A stretch of 64,000 bases of DNA, from the NCBI RefSeq assembly GCF_900143065.1, contig NZ_FRCX01000001.1, positions 372,001 through 436,000 on the forward strand, given 5' to 3'. Within the stretch, counting starts at the first letter, position 1. Each line of letters opens with the position of its first letter. The position numbers and the translations under genes were made by a program. The DNA is from Duganella sacchari. GTDB taxonomy: Bacteria; Pseudomonadota; Gammaproteobacteria; Burkholderiales; Burkholderiaceae_D. Below the pieces are notes generated by a model that saw nothing but the letters and a program-made list of their open reading frames with translations, did no database searches and was not told the DNA's origin. Shown in pieces: positions 37,925 through 47,221 of the stretch.

Positions 37925-38758
37925 TTACAGCGCCGTGCGCAGGGTCCACAATTCGGGGAACATCACCTGGTCCAGCATGCGCCGCAGATAGCTGACGCCA
38001 GACGTGCCGCCCGTGCCGCGTTTGAAACCAATAACGCGCTCGACCGTGCTGACGTGGCGGAAGCGCCACAGCCGTAATGCCTGCTCGATGTCAGTCAGCT
38101 TTTCGGCCAGCTGGTACAGATCCCAATGCAAATGCGGCGCCTGATATACGGCAAGCCATGCGGCCTCGACTTCTGGACTTGGCTCGTATGGCGCGCGCCA
38201 GTTGCGCTGCGTGTGCGACGCCGGCACAGGGATGCCGCGCCGCGCCAGCAGGCGCAAGGTTTCGTCATACAGCGATGGCTGGGCATAGGCCGCTTCAAGC
38301 TGTTGCCGCCTTGCGGCGTGGTGCGCGTGCGGCTCCAGCATGGCGGCATTTTTATTCCCCATCAAAAATTCAATCGACCGGTATTGCCAGCTCTGGAAGC
38401 CCGAGCTGTTGGACAGCGAGGGACGAATGGCGGCATATTCCGGCGGCGTCATGGTGGACAGCACGTCCCAGGCCTGTACCAGCTGCGCCATGATGTGCGA
38501 GACGCGCGCCAGCATCTTCAAGGCTGGCGCGCACTGGTCATCTGCAATGCAGGCCACCGCATCACGCAGTTCATGCAGCATCAGCTTCATCCACAGTTCA
38601 CTGGCCTGATGCTGGACAATGAACAGCATTTCATTGCGGTCTGCTGACAGCGGATGCTGGGCGTTGAGGATGTCGTCCAGGTGCAGGTAGTCGCCATAAC
38701 TCATGTCGCGGGAAAAATCGAGTTTGGCGCCATCTTCGTGGACACTGGCGGCGCTCAT
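37925..38758 (-). CDS. kynA: Tryptophan 2,3-dioxygenase
   Basis: A 277-residue haem dioxygenase that opens the indole ring of tryptophan to N-formylkynurenine. The family start is seen in [21 protein letters not shown], the substrate/haem region in [25 protein letters not shown] (given in part), and [17 protein letters not shown]. The C-terminal [13 protein letters not shown] segment is diagnostic. Its start overlaps the kynU stop by four bases. No kynurenine formamidase (kynB) lies in the cluster. Confidence 0.96.
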   Translation of the reverse strand: MSAASVHEDGAKLDFSRDMSYGDYLHLDDILNAQHPLSADRNEMLFIVQHQASELWMKLMLHELRDAVACIADDQCAPALKMLARVSHIMAQLVQAWDVLSTMTPPEYAAIRPSLSNSSGFQSWQYRSIEFLMGNKNAAMLEPHAHHAARRQQLEAAYAQPSLYDETLRLLARRGIPVPASHTQRNWRAPYEPSPEVEAAWLAVYQAPHLHWDLYQLAEKLTDIEQALRLWRFRHVSTVERVIGFKRGTGGTSGVSYLRRMLDQVMFPELWTLRTAL

Positions 38759-40011
38759 GTGACAGCTCCTTTACGGTGGTAGCGGGCCTGCCGCCAACTA
38801 CCCGAGTCGAGCACCCGGGCCAGCTCCTGCACCGCGTCCCAGACGTCGACGTAGCGCGTGTACAGCGGCGTAAAACCAAAGCGCAGGATATCCGGCGCAC
38901 GGAAGTCGCCGACCACGCCATGGGCAATCAGCGCCTGCATGACGGGATAGGCGTTGTCGGCATACGCCAGACAGACCTGGCTGCCGCGCAGCGCCTCGTC
39001 ACGCGGCGTGACGAGCTCCAGTCCGTGTTCACCACAATGCGCCTCGACGAGCTCGATGAACAGCCGCGTCAATGCCAGCGATTTGCGCCGCAGCCCATGC
39101 ATGCCGCCTGCGGCCAGCACGGTATCGACGCCGCATTCCAGCGCCGCCATGGCCAGCACGGCCGGCGTGCCGCAGAGGAAACGGCTGCTGCCAGGCGCGG
39201 GCGCATAGCTGGGCGTGAAGGCAAACGGCTCAGCATGGCCGAACCAGCCGCTTAACGGCTGCCGGCAAGTGTCAGCATGCCGGCCGTGGACCCATACGAA
39301 CGCCGGTGCACCGGGGCCGCCGTTGAGGTATTTGTAGCCGCAACCCACGGCGAAGTCGGCGTCGTCGCCATTCAGGTCGACGGGAACCGCCCCTGCGGAG
39401 TGGGCCAGATCCCACAGCGTCAGCACGCCCTCCCGGCGCGCTTGCCGGTTCAATGCGGCCATGTCGTGCAGGCGGCCGGTGCGGTAATTCACATGCGTCA
39501 GCATCATGACCGCGATTCCGCCCTGCTCCAGCATTTCTGGAATCTGCTCCGGTACGTCAGCCAGCACCAGTTCACAACCATATTGACGCGCCAGGCTCTC
39601 TGCAATGTACAGATCCGTGGGAAAGTTGTGGCGCTCGGACAGGATGCGGCGCCGTTGCGGGCGTTTGGCCAGCGCCATTACCAGTGCGGCGCTGAGCGCC
39701 TTGTAGACGTTGACCGAGGTGGAATCCGCCACCACCAGTTCGCCCGGATTGGCGCCGACCAGGGTGGCGATCTTGTCGCCGATCCGCGCAGGCAACTGCG
39801 CCCAGCCCGCCTCGTTCCAGCTACCGATCAAGCCCTGTCCCCATTCGCGTTTGACGACCTCCTCCAGACATGCCGGCGTTGCGCGCGGCAAGGCGCCCAG
39901 CGAATTGCCGTCCAGGTAGACCACACCGTCGGGCAGTTCGAAGCGCTCGCGCAGGTGCGCCAGCGGATCGTCACGGTCCAGCGCCAGCGCCTCCTGGCGC
40001 GACGCGATCAT
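38755..40011 (-). CDS. kynU: Kynureninase
   Basis: A 418-residue fold-type I PLP enzyme that cleaves kynurenine to anthranilate and alanine. The family motifs are [13 protein letters not shown] near the N-terminus, the PLP-phosphate region [27 protein letters not shown] with the cofactor Asp, and [14 protein letters not shown] with the Schiff-base lysine. [15 protein letters not shown] follows. Its stop overlaps the kynA start and its start overlaps the oxoamine-synthase-like stop, each by four bases, implying translational coupling. Confidence 0.96.
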   Translation of the reverse strand: MIASRQEALALDRDDPLAHLRERFELPDGVVYLDGNSLGALPRATPACLEEVVKREWGQGLIGSWNEAGWAQLPARIGDKIATLVGANPGELVVADSTSVNVYKALSAALVMALAKRPQRRRILSERHNFPTDLYIAESLARQYGCELVLADVPEQIPEMLEQGGIAVMMLTHVNYRTGRLHDMAALNRQARREGVLTLWDLAHSAGAVPVDLNGDDADFAVGCGYKYLNGGPGAPAFVWVHGRHADTCRQPLSGWFGHAEPFAFTPSYAPAPGSSRFLCGTPAVLAMAALECGVDTVLAAGGMHGLRRKSLALTRLFIELVEAHCGEHGLELVTPRDEALRGSQVCLAYADNAYPVMQALIAHGVVGDFRAPDILRFGFTPLYTRYVDVWDAVQELARVLDSGSWRQARYHRKGAVT

Positions 40012-41171
40012 GACCGGCCCCCGGTCTGCAAACCCATGCGCGCCGGTGCGCCCAGCAGGATGCGCCCCAGCGCCACCTGCAGGCGGCTGATGTCCGACTC
40101 CAGGTGATCGGCAAACGCGGCGACACGCAAGATGCCTTCCGGGCCGGCGCCGACATAATTTGAATACGCGATGAAAATATCTTCTTTCATGAGAGCTTCC
40201 TGTATGTTGCGCATGCGCTGCGCATCGTCAACGATGAATGCAGCAATCGGGCTGCCGTTGTCGTCAATGGCCAAGCCGAGGTGGCGCAGGCTGCGTTTGA
40301 GCAGCTGCGCATTGGTGTGCAGGCGTGCGCGCAGTTCGGGACGCAGGCGTACCAGCTGCAAACTGCGCGCTGTCATGGCCGCACCAGCGGAGCAGCCCAG
40401 CGCGGCGCCGCGTGCGGCCGGCGTCCGCCATAGACGCTCGATGACGGCGGCTGCGCCCAGCGCAATACCGCCGTGCGCGCCAAACGCCTTGGCCATCGAA
40501 CCGCCGGCCACCACCCGGTCCCGCGCAATGCCGCACGCCTCCACCGCACCGCGTCCTTGCGCACCCAGCACGCCAAACGCATGCGACTCGTCCACGACCA
40601 GCCAGCCCGCGTGGCGCTTCAGCAGCGCGGCGTAGGCGTCCAGCGGCGCAATCGTGCCGCGCGTGGCGAACATGCCATCCGTGGCGACCATGGGCCGCCC
40701 GCCCTGCGGCAGTTTGCGCGCCAGTTGCCGTCCCAGATCCGCCGCGTCGCAGTGCAGAAAGGTATGCACGGGACGGCCGGAGGCGCGGGCGCCATCGCGC
40801 AAGCTGTAGTGCGCCGCTTCGTCAATGAAAATCGCGTCGCAGAAATCGGCCAGGGCCGGCATCGCAATCAGGCCAAACAGATAGCCGCTGCCGAAGTACA
40901 TCGCGCCATCGACGTCGAAAAATGCCCGTGCGGCCTGCTCTGCTTCGAGATTCGCACCCAGCGCATAACCATAGTGCCGGCCCAGCTGCGAATGCACACC
41001 AAAGCGGCGCAGCGCAGCGACTCCGGCTTCGATCAGGTCTGGCTGGTCACCGAGGCCGAGGTAGCCCGATCCGCCAAAACTCAGCAGATGGCGGCCATCG
41101 ACTTCGACCCAGGCGCAGCTGGGCGATCCCACGCGGCGCAGCGGGGCTATCGTCTTCGCTACTGCGCTCAT
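40008..41171 (-). CDS. Alpha-oxoamine-synthase-like PLP enzyme (AONS/KBL family)
   Basis: A 387-residue aminotransferase class I/II protein close to 8-amino-7-oxononanoate synthase and 2-amino-3-ketobutyrate CoA ligase, which join an amino acid to an acyl-CoA. PLP-site elements are WLVVDESHAFGVLG and GSMAKAFGAHGG with the lysine. The stretch normally reading GSR..SG...H is LGRHYGYALGANLEAE, suggesting an altered substrate site. Relatives include CqsA-type autoinducer synthases, but no sensor genes are nearby. It lies between kynU and the M81 peptidase with four-base overlaps on both sides. Substrate unknown; alanine from kynureninase is a possible amino donor (inference). Confidence 0.85.
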   Translation of the reverse strand: MSAVAKTIAPLRRVGSPSCAWVEVDGRHLLSFGGSGYLGLGDQPDLIEAGVAALRRFGVHSQLGRHYGYALGANLEAEQAARAFFDVDGAMYFGSGYLFGLIAMPALADFCDAIFIDEAAHYSLRDGARASGRPVHTFLHCDAADLGRQLARKLPQGGRPMVATDGMFATRGTIAPLDAYAALLKRHAGWLVVDESHAFGVLGAQGRGAVEACGIARDRVVAGGSMAKAFGAHGGIALGAAAVIERLWRTPAARGAALGCSAGAAMTARSLQLVRLRPELRARLHTNAQLLKRSLRHLGLAIDDNGSPIAAFIVDDAQRMRNIQEALMKEDIFIAYSNYVGAGPEGILRVAAFADHLESDISRLQVALGRILLGAPARMGLQTGGRS

Positions 41172-42628
41172 GCCAGCTCCGGCGCCGGGTTGGCCACCGC
41201 GGGGTAAAACAGTTTGCTGCGCCGGCGGTAAGGCAAGTGCGCAAAGTCCATCGACAGCGCCGCGCCGGTCTCAATCACGTGGCAATTGCTGGAGAGCGCG
41301 GAAAACTCGGCGTAATAGTGGTGGCTGGATTTCACGGCAATCACGCGCGCCTCGTGCAGCGGTACGCCAAGGCCGGTGAAGGCGGTAGGCGACAGAGTTT
41401 GCTGGCGACGGCTGATCAGCACAATGTCCACCGCGCCGCAGCGCACCCAGGCCGCCCGCCCCAGCGGATCAACCATCGGCCCCACTTGCTGGCTATGCTG
41501 CTCGGCCAGACCAAGCACAGTCAGATCCAGCTGCAGCGGCGTACCGGACACCGGTCCGGCCTTGCCGCCGATGCTCAGATTGATGACCGCCCCCAGTCCC
41601 GCCTGGTGGCAGGCGTCGACCGCCTCCGGGTCCCACAGCATGCCGAACGCGCAGCGCAGCGTCGGACGGCGCAACAGGGCGGCCAGCAACGCGGTGTGGT
41701 CGCACGGCGCACCGCCGCCGGGATTGTCGCCGGCATCGGCCAGGATCACCGGATAGGGACCGGCAGGCGCCGGGTCGAGTACCTGCTCGACACTTTCCAG
41801 GCGCGGCAGCAGGTCGTGACGCAGCCGGTACAGCGTCTGCGCCAGTTCATGCGCGGTGCGCGCCGCCAGTTCGCGGTCATGGTCCGCCACCACCAGCACC
41901 TTGGTTCCCGCGTCCTGCACATCGCCCCACGGGAAGCCGTGCACATAGCTGGCGGACAGGATACCGGGACGGCGTTCAACCTCGCCCAGCAAGTCCACCA
42001 GGCCGCGCATCGGCTGTGCGGTGGTCGGATAAAAACCCACCATGGCGCAGTCGGCCACGGCCATCACCGGGCGGGTGGCGCCGGTGGCGGCTGCGCGGCA
42101 CTGTTCGAACAATTCCACGGCGCGTGGTTCATAGTCAACGTGCGGATATTCGCGCATCAGGATGATGACATCCGCCTCCTTTGCCATGGCAGGGCTCATG
42201 TGGCAATGGGGATCGAGTTCAACGCCGATCACGCAGTTTGGCCCGGCGAAGGCGCGCACTGCGGCGATCAGCTCGCCCTCGCAATCGTCCACGCCCTCGG
42301 CCACCATGGCGCCATGCAGGAACAGCAGTACCATGTCGACCGGCATGGCACGCTCAAGCGCGGCCAGTATTTCGCCGCGCAATTGGCGGTAGGCAGCAGC
42401 GGCCACCACGCCTGCAGGCTGGGCAATCGCATACACGCCTTCATGCACCGTATCTCCGTATTGTGCGGCCAGGCGGCGCCAGTTCTTGACGATCGGCCCG
42501 ACGTCGCTAAGCACGTCGTCTGCGATGGGGCCGCGCACGATGCCGAGTTCCTCGAACGAGCGCAACGTGGTGGGAAAGGTCGAAAAAGTATTGGTTTCCG
42601 TGACCAGCGCGGAAGTGAAGATTCTCAT
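41168..42628 (-). CDS. M81-family metallopeptidase (MlrC-like)
   Basis: A 486-residue protein of the microcystinase-C family. The N-terminus MRIFTSALVTETNTFS holds the conserved TETNTFS motif. LLFLHGAMVAEG, VELDPHCHMSPAM and REYPHVDYEPRA carry the metal-binding Asp/His residues, and the MlrC C-terminal domain begins near LADAGDNPGGGAPCDHT. In microcystin degraders MlrC cleaves the linear tetrapeptide. The ATG at 42628 overlaps the MFS stop by four bases; the open frame continues upstream but inside the MFS gene. Confidence 0.9.
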   Translation of the reverse strand: MRIFTSALVTETNTFSTFPTTLRSFEELGIVRGPIADDVLSDVGPIVKNWRRLAAQYGDTVHEGVYAIAQPAGVVAAAAYRQLRGEILAALERAMPVDMVLLFLHGAMVAEGVDDCEGELIAAVRAFAGPNCVIGVELDPHCHMSPAMAKEADVIILMREYPHVDYEPRAVELFEQCRAAATGATRPVMAVADCAMVGFYPTTAQPMRGLVDLLGEVERRPGILSASYVHGFPWGDVQDAGTKVLVVADHDRELAARTAHELAQTLYRLRHDLLPRLESVEQVLDPAPAGPYPVILADAGDNPGGGAPCDHTALLAALLRRPTLRCAFGMLWDPEAVDACHQAGLGAVINLSIGGKAGPVSGTPLQLDLTVLGLAEQHSQQVGPMVDPLGRAAWVRCGAVDIVLISRRQQTLSPTAFTGLGVPLHEARVIAVKSSHHYYAEFSALSSNCHVIETGAALSMDFAHLPYRRRSKLFYPAVANPAPELA

Positions 42629-43950
42629 GCGTTGTTGTCCTTTATCGCTTGTGCGCTGCTCCGCGCAATTAATGGCAGCACGAGCAGCAACGCTGACAGC
42701 AGCGCCGCCGCCGGCACCGCAACAAACAGCGTTGCCAGACGGTGCAGCGCCGCCGGCGCGGGTGTGCCTTGTAACGTACCGACCCACTCCAGACCAAAGC
42801 CGACCACGATGCCGCCCAGCGACTGGCCCAGCTTTTCGGCTGAAAACAGGATGCCCAGGTACAGGCCCAGGCTTTCGCCACGGCTCGATGAATTCGTTGC
42901 GGCTTCCATTGCCAGCGTCGAGATGAGCACGGTCAGCGTGCCGCAGGACAGCCCGAACAGCGCGCCACCGGCCATCATCGACAGGTTTTCACGCGGGCCG
43001 GCGGCAAACCACAGCACGCCGGCGAACGCGGCCAGCAAGGCCGCGCCCAGCACCGCGTTGGGACGCAGCAGGCGTGCCAGCACCGGCGCTATCGCGACAC
43101 CAAGCAGCAGCGACACGAAGATGGGCGTCAGCAGTGCTGACAGGTTTTCCGGGCCGGCCCGCAGCAAATGCTGGTTGGCATAGGGCAGCGCTGCAAACAG
43201 GGCGGTAGAACTGGTCCCCAGCAACACCAGGATCAGCACCACGCGATAGAACTCCCGGTTGCGCAAGGTGGCGCGCAGTGCCGCCAGCAGTGGCGCGGTG
43301 GCGTGGCTTTCCACGCCAGCCCGCAACGGCGTGCGGCGCACGGCCAGCCAGCACAGCACCAGCGCCAGCGCTGACGCAGCCGCCAGCACGGCGGCCATGC
43401 ACAGATAGCCGCCACTGCCTGAGCCGAAAGCCGCCACCAGTTGCGGCGCCAGCACGGACACCGCCAGTCCGGCGAAGGTCTGCCCCAGCGCACGTGCCGA
43501 CATCAGCGTGCTGCGGCCAGTAATGGTGTCCGTGATGTCGCCGGCAAGCGCGGTATGCGCCACGGAAAACACCGTCAACACCAGCGACTGGAGCACCAGC
43601 AGCACACCGATCAACGACACGCGCAATGGCAGCGCCAGGCTGTCGGTCGGCACGAACAGCAGCACCAGCACGGCAGGCAGCACCAGTGCAGTGACCGCCA
43701 GCAGCGCGCCACGGTTGCCGGCCTTGCGTGCCCAGCCATCCGTGCAGCGGCCGATCCACGGGTCCAGCAGCATATCGGCCACCTTGGGAATCGCCAGCAG
43801 CAGGCCCGCCAGCGCGGGCGGCACATGGGCGAACTCGGTCAGGTAGAACAGGAACAGCAAGGGCACCACGCCGGAACTCAGCGTTGAACCCAGCGTGCCC
43901 GCGCCAAAGCCGGCGCTCAGCACGCGCGATGGTGCGGAGGTGTCAGCCAT
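42625..43950 (-). CDS. MFS transporter (GPH/MelB-like)
   Basis: A 441-residue membrane protein with twelve predicted helices. The N-terminal segment LFYLTEFAHVPPALAGLLLA and the following DMLLDPWIGRCTDGW are typical of glycoside-pentoside-hexuronide-type permeases, which use cation symport. In this operon it probably carries a peptide fragment or amino-acid derivative across the inner membrane; direction is not determinable. Its start overlaps the hydrolase gene end by eight bases. Confidence 0.88.
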   Translation of the reverse strand: MADTSAPSRVLSAGFGAGTLGSTLSSGVVPLLFLFYLTEFAHVPPALAGLLLAIPKVADMLLDPWIGRCTDGWARKAGNRGALLAVTALVLPAVLVLLFVPTDSLALPLRVSLIGVLLVLQSLVLTVFSVAHTALAGDITDTITGRSTLMSARALGQTFAGLAVSVLAPQLVAAFGSGSGGYLCMAAVLAAASALALVLCWLAVRRTPLRAGVESHATAPLLAALRATLRNREFYRVVLILVLLGTSSTALFAALPYANQHLLRAGPENLSALLTPIFVSLLLGVAIAPVLARLLRPNAVLGAALLAAFAGVLWFAAGPRENLSMMAGGALFGLSCGTLTVLISTLAMEAATNSSSRGESLGLYLGILFSAEKLGQSLGGIVVGFGLEWVGTLQGTPAPAALHRLATLFVAVPAAALLSALLLVLPLIARSSAQAIKDNNA

Positions 43951-45550
43951 GGTCGGCGCGCTCCTGCAGACGCAAGCGGCGGGTACGCGAGGTATCGAGC
44001 ATCAGTTCACGGCCTCCCGTTGCGCCCTGCCGCAGCCGCAAGGTGCCATGCAGGGGCACATGCGGGTCCAGGCTGGAGAGCAGACAGACATCGCCACGCA
44101 GCGGCTGGAGCTTGAACACGTTGCGTCCATATAAACCCACGATGCGCAGCACATCGCGCTCGCCCGTTTCGACCACAATGTCGGCGCCCAGCTCGTCGCT
44201 GCGCCAGTTGCCGGAAAACGGTGCGACACTGCTGGCCGCCTGGACCGGTTGGCTGACGCGTTCGCAGCGGTGGGTCTTGCCCTGCTCCGTTACGTGAATC
44301 GCGGTCACGGCGCCACCGCTGTCGCGCACCGCGACGATGCCGAACACGATGATCGACAGCAGGTTCACCTTGAGCCCGGATTCGCCATCCCTCAGCAACG
44401 GCAACGGCATGCCAAAGCTCACCAGGTACAACTTGCCCTCACGCGCTTCAATCGCAAAGTGCCGGCCGCTCTGGTCGCAGTAATAGTCGCCGCCCAATGC
44501 TGCGCCGAGCTGCGGATCGGCCGGCTCGTCTTCCGGCGTCAATTGCGGTTCCAGCAGCGCAGTCAGCAATTTCTGGGCAATGTCGGCGGCGGTGACGTCG
44601 CTGCGGTTGCTCATGACGATGATCTGGATGTCCTGTTCCGGCGCGGCCAGCATCTGGCAGGTTCCCCCAACCACGCCGCCGGCATGGTGCAGCACCGTCA
44701 CTCCGCGCCAGTTTTCGTGTATCAGTCCGAAACCGTAGGGGTTGATGTACCCATTGGATAGCGTGGTCGGCGCCATGAGTTCATCCGACAAGGTATGCGG
44801 CCACAACGCCGGATTGACCAGATGGCTCAGCCAGCGCTGCATATCATCCAGCGTCGACGCCACACCGCCCTCGCCCAGTATCACCGATGGGAACAGGCTC
44901 TTTGTGAAATGGCCGTCCGGATGGACCAGATGCGTGGTTGCGCTGCCCGGCAGCGGATCAAGGTCGGTACTCCACAGTACGGTGTCATACATCGACAGCG
45001 GTTCGAACAGCCGTTCGCGCATGGCCTGCGCCAGCGGCTTGCCGAGTACACGCTCGATCACCAGCGACAACAGGCGATAGCCGCCGTTGTTGTACATGAA
45101 CTGCTCGCTGGTGCTGAAATTTTCTTCCTGCTGGCGGCACTGGTAATCAAACGCCGCCTCTTCCGGCACGATGGTCAGGCCATTGGACAGCAGCGACAGG
45201 TCCAGGTAGTCGCGCATGCCGCCGGTATGGTTCATCAGCTGGCGTACCGTGCGCGCGCCCTGCGACGCCGGCAGCTCAGGCAGCCAGCGCGCGATGGGTT
45301 CGTCAATCGACAGCTTGCCCTCGTTGCGCAGCAATAGCGCCAGCACGCAGCAGAAGTGTTTGGTCGTGGAGCCTATCCGCATCTTGGTCGCTGGCGTGTT
45401 CACCAGCCCCGAGTCCAGGCTGGCCAGGCCGTAGCCACGCCGCACCAGCGGCACGCCCGCCCGCTGCACGCTCACAATCACACCGGGACCGCCGTCGGTT
45501 GCCAGGCCGGACAGTACCGCATCAAGTTTTTCCATGTCATTACTGGTCAT
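43943..45550 (-). CDS. Serine hydrolase, class C beta-lactamase / D-aminopeptidase-like
   Basis: A protein of 535 residues when started at 45550 (MTSNDMEKLDAVLSG). The catalytic SxxK is in RIGSTTKHFCC (about residue 65), YxN is in MYNNGGYRLLS (about 155), and HxG is in VLHHAGGVVGG (about 285). After the beta-lactamase domain (about 5-330) there is a C-terminal beta domain of about 190 residues, as in D-aminopeptidase DmpB/DAP-type enzymes. No signal peptide. MlrB of microcystin degraders belongs to the same superfamily. First gene of the operon; the TetR-type operator lies 21 bases upstream. Confidence 0.88.
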   Translation of the reverse strand: MTSNDMEKLDAVLSGLATDGGPGVIVSVQRAGVPLVRRGYGLASLDSGLVNTPATKMRIGSTTKHFCCVLALLLRNEGKLSIDEPIARWLPELPASQGARTVRQLMNHTGGMRDYLDLSLLSNGLTIVPEEAAFDYQCRQQEENFSTSEQFMYNNGGYRLLSLVIERVLGKPLAQAMRERLFEPLSMYDTVLWSTDLDPLPGSATTHLVHPDGHFTKSLFPSVILGEGGVASTLDDMQRWLSHLVNPALWPHTLSDELMAPTTLSNGYINPYGFGLIHENWRGVTVLHHAGGVVGGTCQMLAAPEQDIQIIVMSNRSDVTAADIAQKLLTALLEPQLTPEDEPADPQLGAALGGDYYCDQSGRHFAIEAREGKLYLVSFGMPLPLLRDGESGLKVNLLSIIVFGIVAVRDSGGAVTAIHVTEQGKTHRCERVSQPVQAASSVAPFSGNWRSDELGADIVVETGERDVLRIVGLYGRNVFKLQPLRGDVCLLSSLDPHVPLHGTLRLRQGATGGRELMLDTSRTRRLRLQERADHG

Positions 45551-45570
45551 TGCTATCTCTTTCCATTTAA

Positions 45571-45588
45571 AATGAATAAACAATCATT
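45571..45588. promoter_or_regulatory. TetR-type operator between hydrolase operon and tetR
   Basis: AATGA-N8-TCATT, 18 bases, in the 50-base space between the divergent hydrolase and TetR start codons. The same architecture and an 11-base identical core (AACAATCATTC) occur before the TonB-receptor gene at 49478-49495, read on the opposite strand. Confidence 0.65.
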
Positions 45589-45600
45589 CTTTTTATTTCC

Positions 45601-46209
45601 ATGCCTAAACGCGATCCTGGCCATATGGCCGCCGTACGCCAGCAAATCCTCAGCGCCGCGCGCGCCGTGTTCGAACGCAAGGGGCTGTATGACGCTTCCA
45701 TGAGCGACGTCAGCAAGGAGGCCGGCCTGTCGGTCGGTTCGCTGTATGTGCATTTCCGTTCCAAGGAAGCCATCCTGGTGGCACTCATCGAAACCGCCGA
45801 ACTGAGTGGTGCACCATTTGCCGCCTGCGGCAGCGCTGCCGCTTTGCTGGAACTGGTGGAAACCATCCTGCACCGCCAGGAAGCGCCGGATACAGCGGGA
45901 CAGGCGGCCCGGACTGCGCTGGAAGTGGCGGCGATTGCGCGCCGCAGTCCCGAAGTGCAGGCCGTGGTGATCAGGAACTACGAACAGTTGCGCAGCGCGG
46001 TGCTGGATGCTGTCGCCAGGGTCAACGCAGACGCCGCCGGACTGGATGCGGCCGACGCGCTGGCTGTTGGCGAGAGCCTGCTGTCGCTGCTGATTGCCGC
46101 ACAGTCGCAAATGTTGATCGGCGTGCCGACCACCATCGATACCAAGATCGCGGCGGCACGCATGCTGATTAGCCGGCTGCATGCCACGCCTGTGCGGAAG
46201 AAACGCTAG
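45601..46209 (+). CDS. TetR/AcrR-family transcriptional regulator
   Basis: A 202-residue regulator. The N-terminal helix-turn-helix is RQQILSAARAVFERKGLYDA followed by MSDVSKEAGLSVGSLYVHF (about residues 12-52), then the helical ligand domain. It sits between the two minus-strand units and divides them; its 3' end overlaps the convergent epimerase gene by 41 bases. Matching inverted repeats in front of its own gene/hydrolase operon and the TonB-receptor gene make it the likely repressor of the whole locus. Confidence 0.93.
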   Translation: MPKRDPGHMAAVRQQILSAARAVFERKGLYDASMSDVSKEAGLSVGSLYVHFRSKEAILVALIETAELSGAPFAACGSAAALLELVETILHRQEAPDTAGQAARTALEVAAIARRSPEVQAVVIRNYEQLRSAVLDAVARVNADAAGLDAADALAVGESLLSLLIAAQSQMLIGVPTTIDTKIAAARMLISRLHATPVRKKR

Positions 46210-47212
46210 CGGCAGTTGCCGCCGAGGCTGCAGGCGCATAGGCCGCCGGGTCGAAACTGATGCAGCCGTCCTCGTAGCGGGCGGACGGCACGCTGTCCGT
46301 ACTCATCAACAGCGGCGCGTCGAGGTCCACCAGGTCGGCGTCCTGGGCCGCGATAAAGGCCGGCAGCAAGGCCCGTGAACGGCCGCCCATGCATCCCACC
46401 ATGACGCCAAGGCCGAGGCGCCGCGCACTGGCGACGAGCGGCAGTGCTGCGGACAGTCCGCCACATTTGTCCAGCTTGATGTTGGCCACCTGGTAGCGGC
46501 GCGCCACCTGCTCCAGGTCGTGCACTGTCTGCAGCGATTCGTCGGCCGCCAGCGGAATCGGCGAGTGGAAGTGGTCCAGCACGGCATCAGCGTTGGCCGG
46601 CAACGGCTGCTCGATGAGCTCCACCCGGTGTTCCAGCAGGCAGCCCATGATGCGGTCCAGGTGCTCCACCGTCCATCCTTCGTTGGCATCGACAGACAGG
46701 CTGACGTCCGGCCGCGCGTGCCGAACGGCGGCGACGCGTTCGGCATCTTCGGCGCTGCCATCGAGTTTGAGCTTGAGCGCGCGGGCGCCAGGATAGGTCT
46801 GCGCCATGGCTGCCATCTGCCCGGCGGCGGCAACGCCCAGCGTGACCATGGTGGGCTTGGCCCGCAGACCTGGCAAATGAGCCAGCTGGTAAGCCGGGAT
46901 GCCGCGCTGCGCTGCTTCCAGTTGCCAGACGATCCAGTCCAGCGCATTGCGGGCGCCGCCTGCTGGCATCTGCTGTATCCGGCGCCACATGCCCGGCAGG
47001 TCGCACGGCAGATCCGCCAGCCAGTCATGCACCTGCTGTTGCATGGTGGCGCCGGACTCGCCGCGGTAAAACACACCGGCCGCTTCCGCTTCGGCTGCCC
47101 AGCCCTGGTAACGGGCCGAGATCCGCAGCACCTGCTGGCCAGCCAGGGTGCGGCCGGCAATCGACAAGGGCTGCTTGAAAGAGACGTGTTCAATGAAGGT
47201 TGAAATCAGCAT
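46169..47212 (-). CDS. Enolase-superfamily dipeptide-epimerase-like protein
   Basis: A 347-residue mandelate-racemase/muconate-lactonising subgroup enzyme. Active-site elements are ALKLKLDG (KxK, about residues 145-150), metal ligands in SVDANEGW, IEQPLP and AADES, and the second lysine in IKLDKCGG. The C-terminal DLDAPLLM is typical of dipeptide epimerases such as L-Ala-D/L-Glu epimerase. It would invert a stereocentre within a dipeptide. The start lies ten bases after the TonB-receptor stop, so both form one unit. Confidence 0.87.
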   Translation of the reverse strand: MLISTFIEHVSFKQPLSIAGRTLAGQQVLRISARYQGWAAEAEAAGVFYRGESGATMQQQVHDWLADLPCDLPGMWRRIQQMPAGGARNALDWIVWQLEAAQRGIPAYQLAHLPGLRAKPTMVTLGVAAAGQMAAMAQTYPGARALKLKLDGSAEDAERVAAVRHARPDVSLSVDANEGWTVEHLDRIMGCLLEHRVELIEQPLPANADAVLDHFHSPIPLAADESLQTVHDLEQVARRYQVANIKLDKCGGLSAALPLVASARRLGLGVMVGCMGGRSRALLPAFIAAQDADLVDLDAPLLMSTDSVPSARYEDGCISFDPAAYAPAASAATAASVSSAQAWHAAG

Positions 47213-47221
47213 GGGACGCTC

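Noticed and set aside
40008-41171. Assignment as biotin-synthesis BioF or as CqsA autoinducer synthase
   Set aside because: No other bio genes and no cognate sensor/regulator genes nearby, and the substrate-region motif differs; kept as family-level call only.
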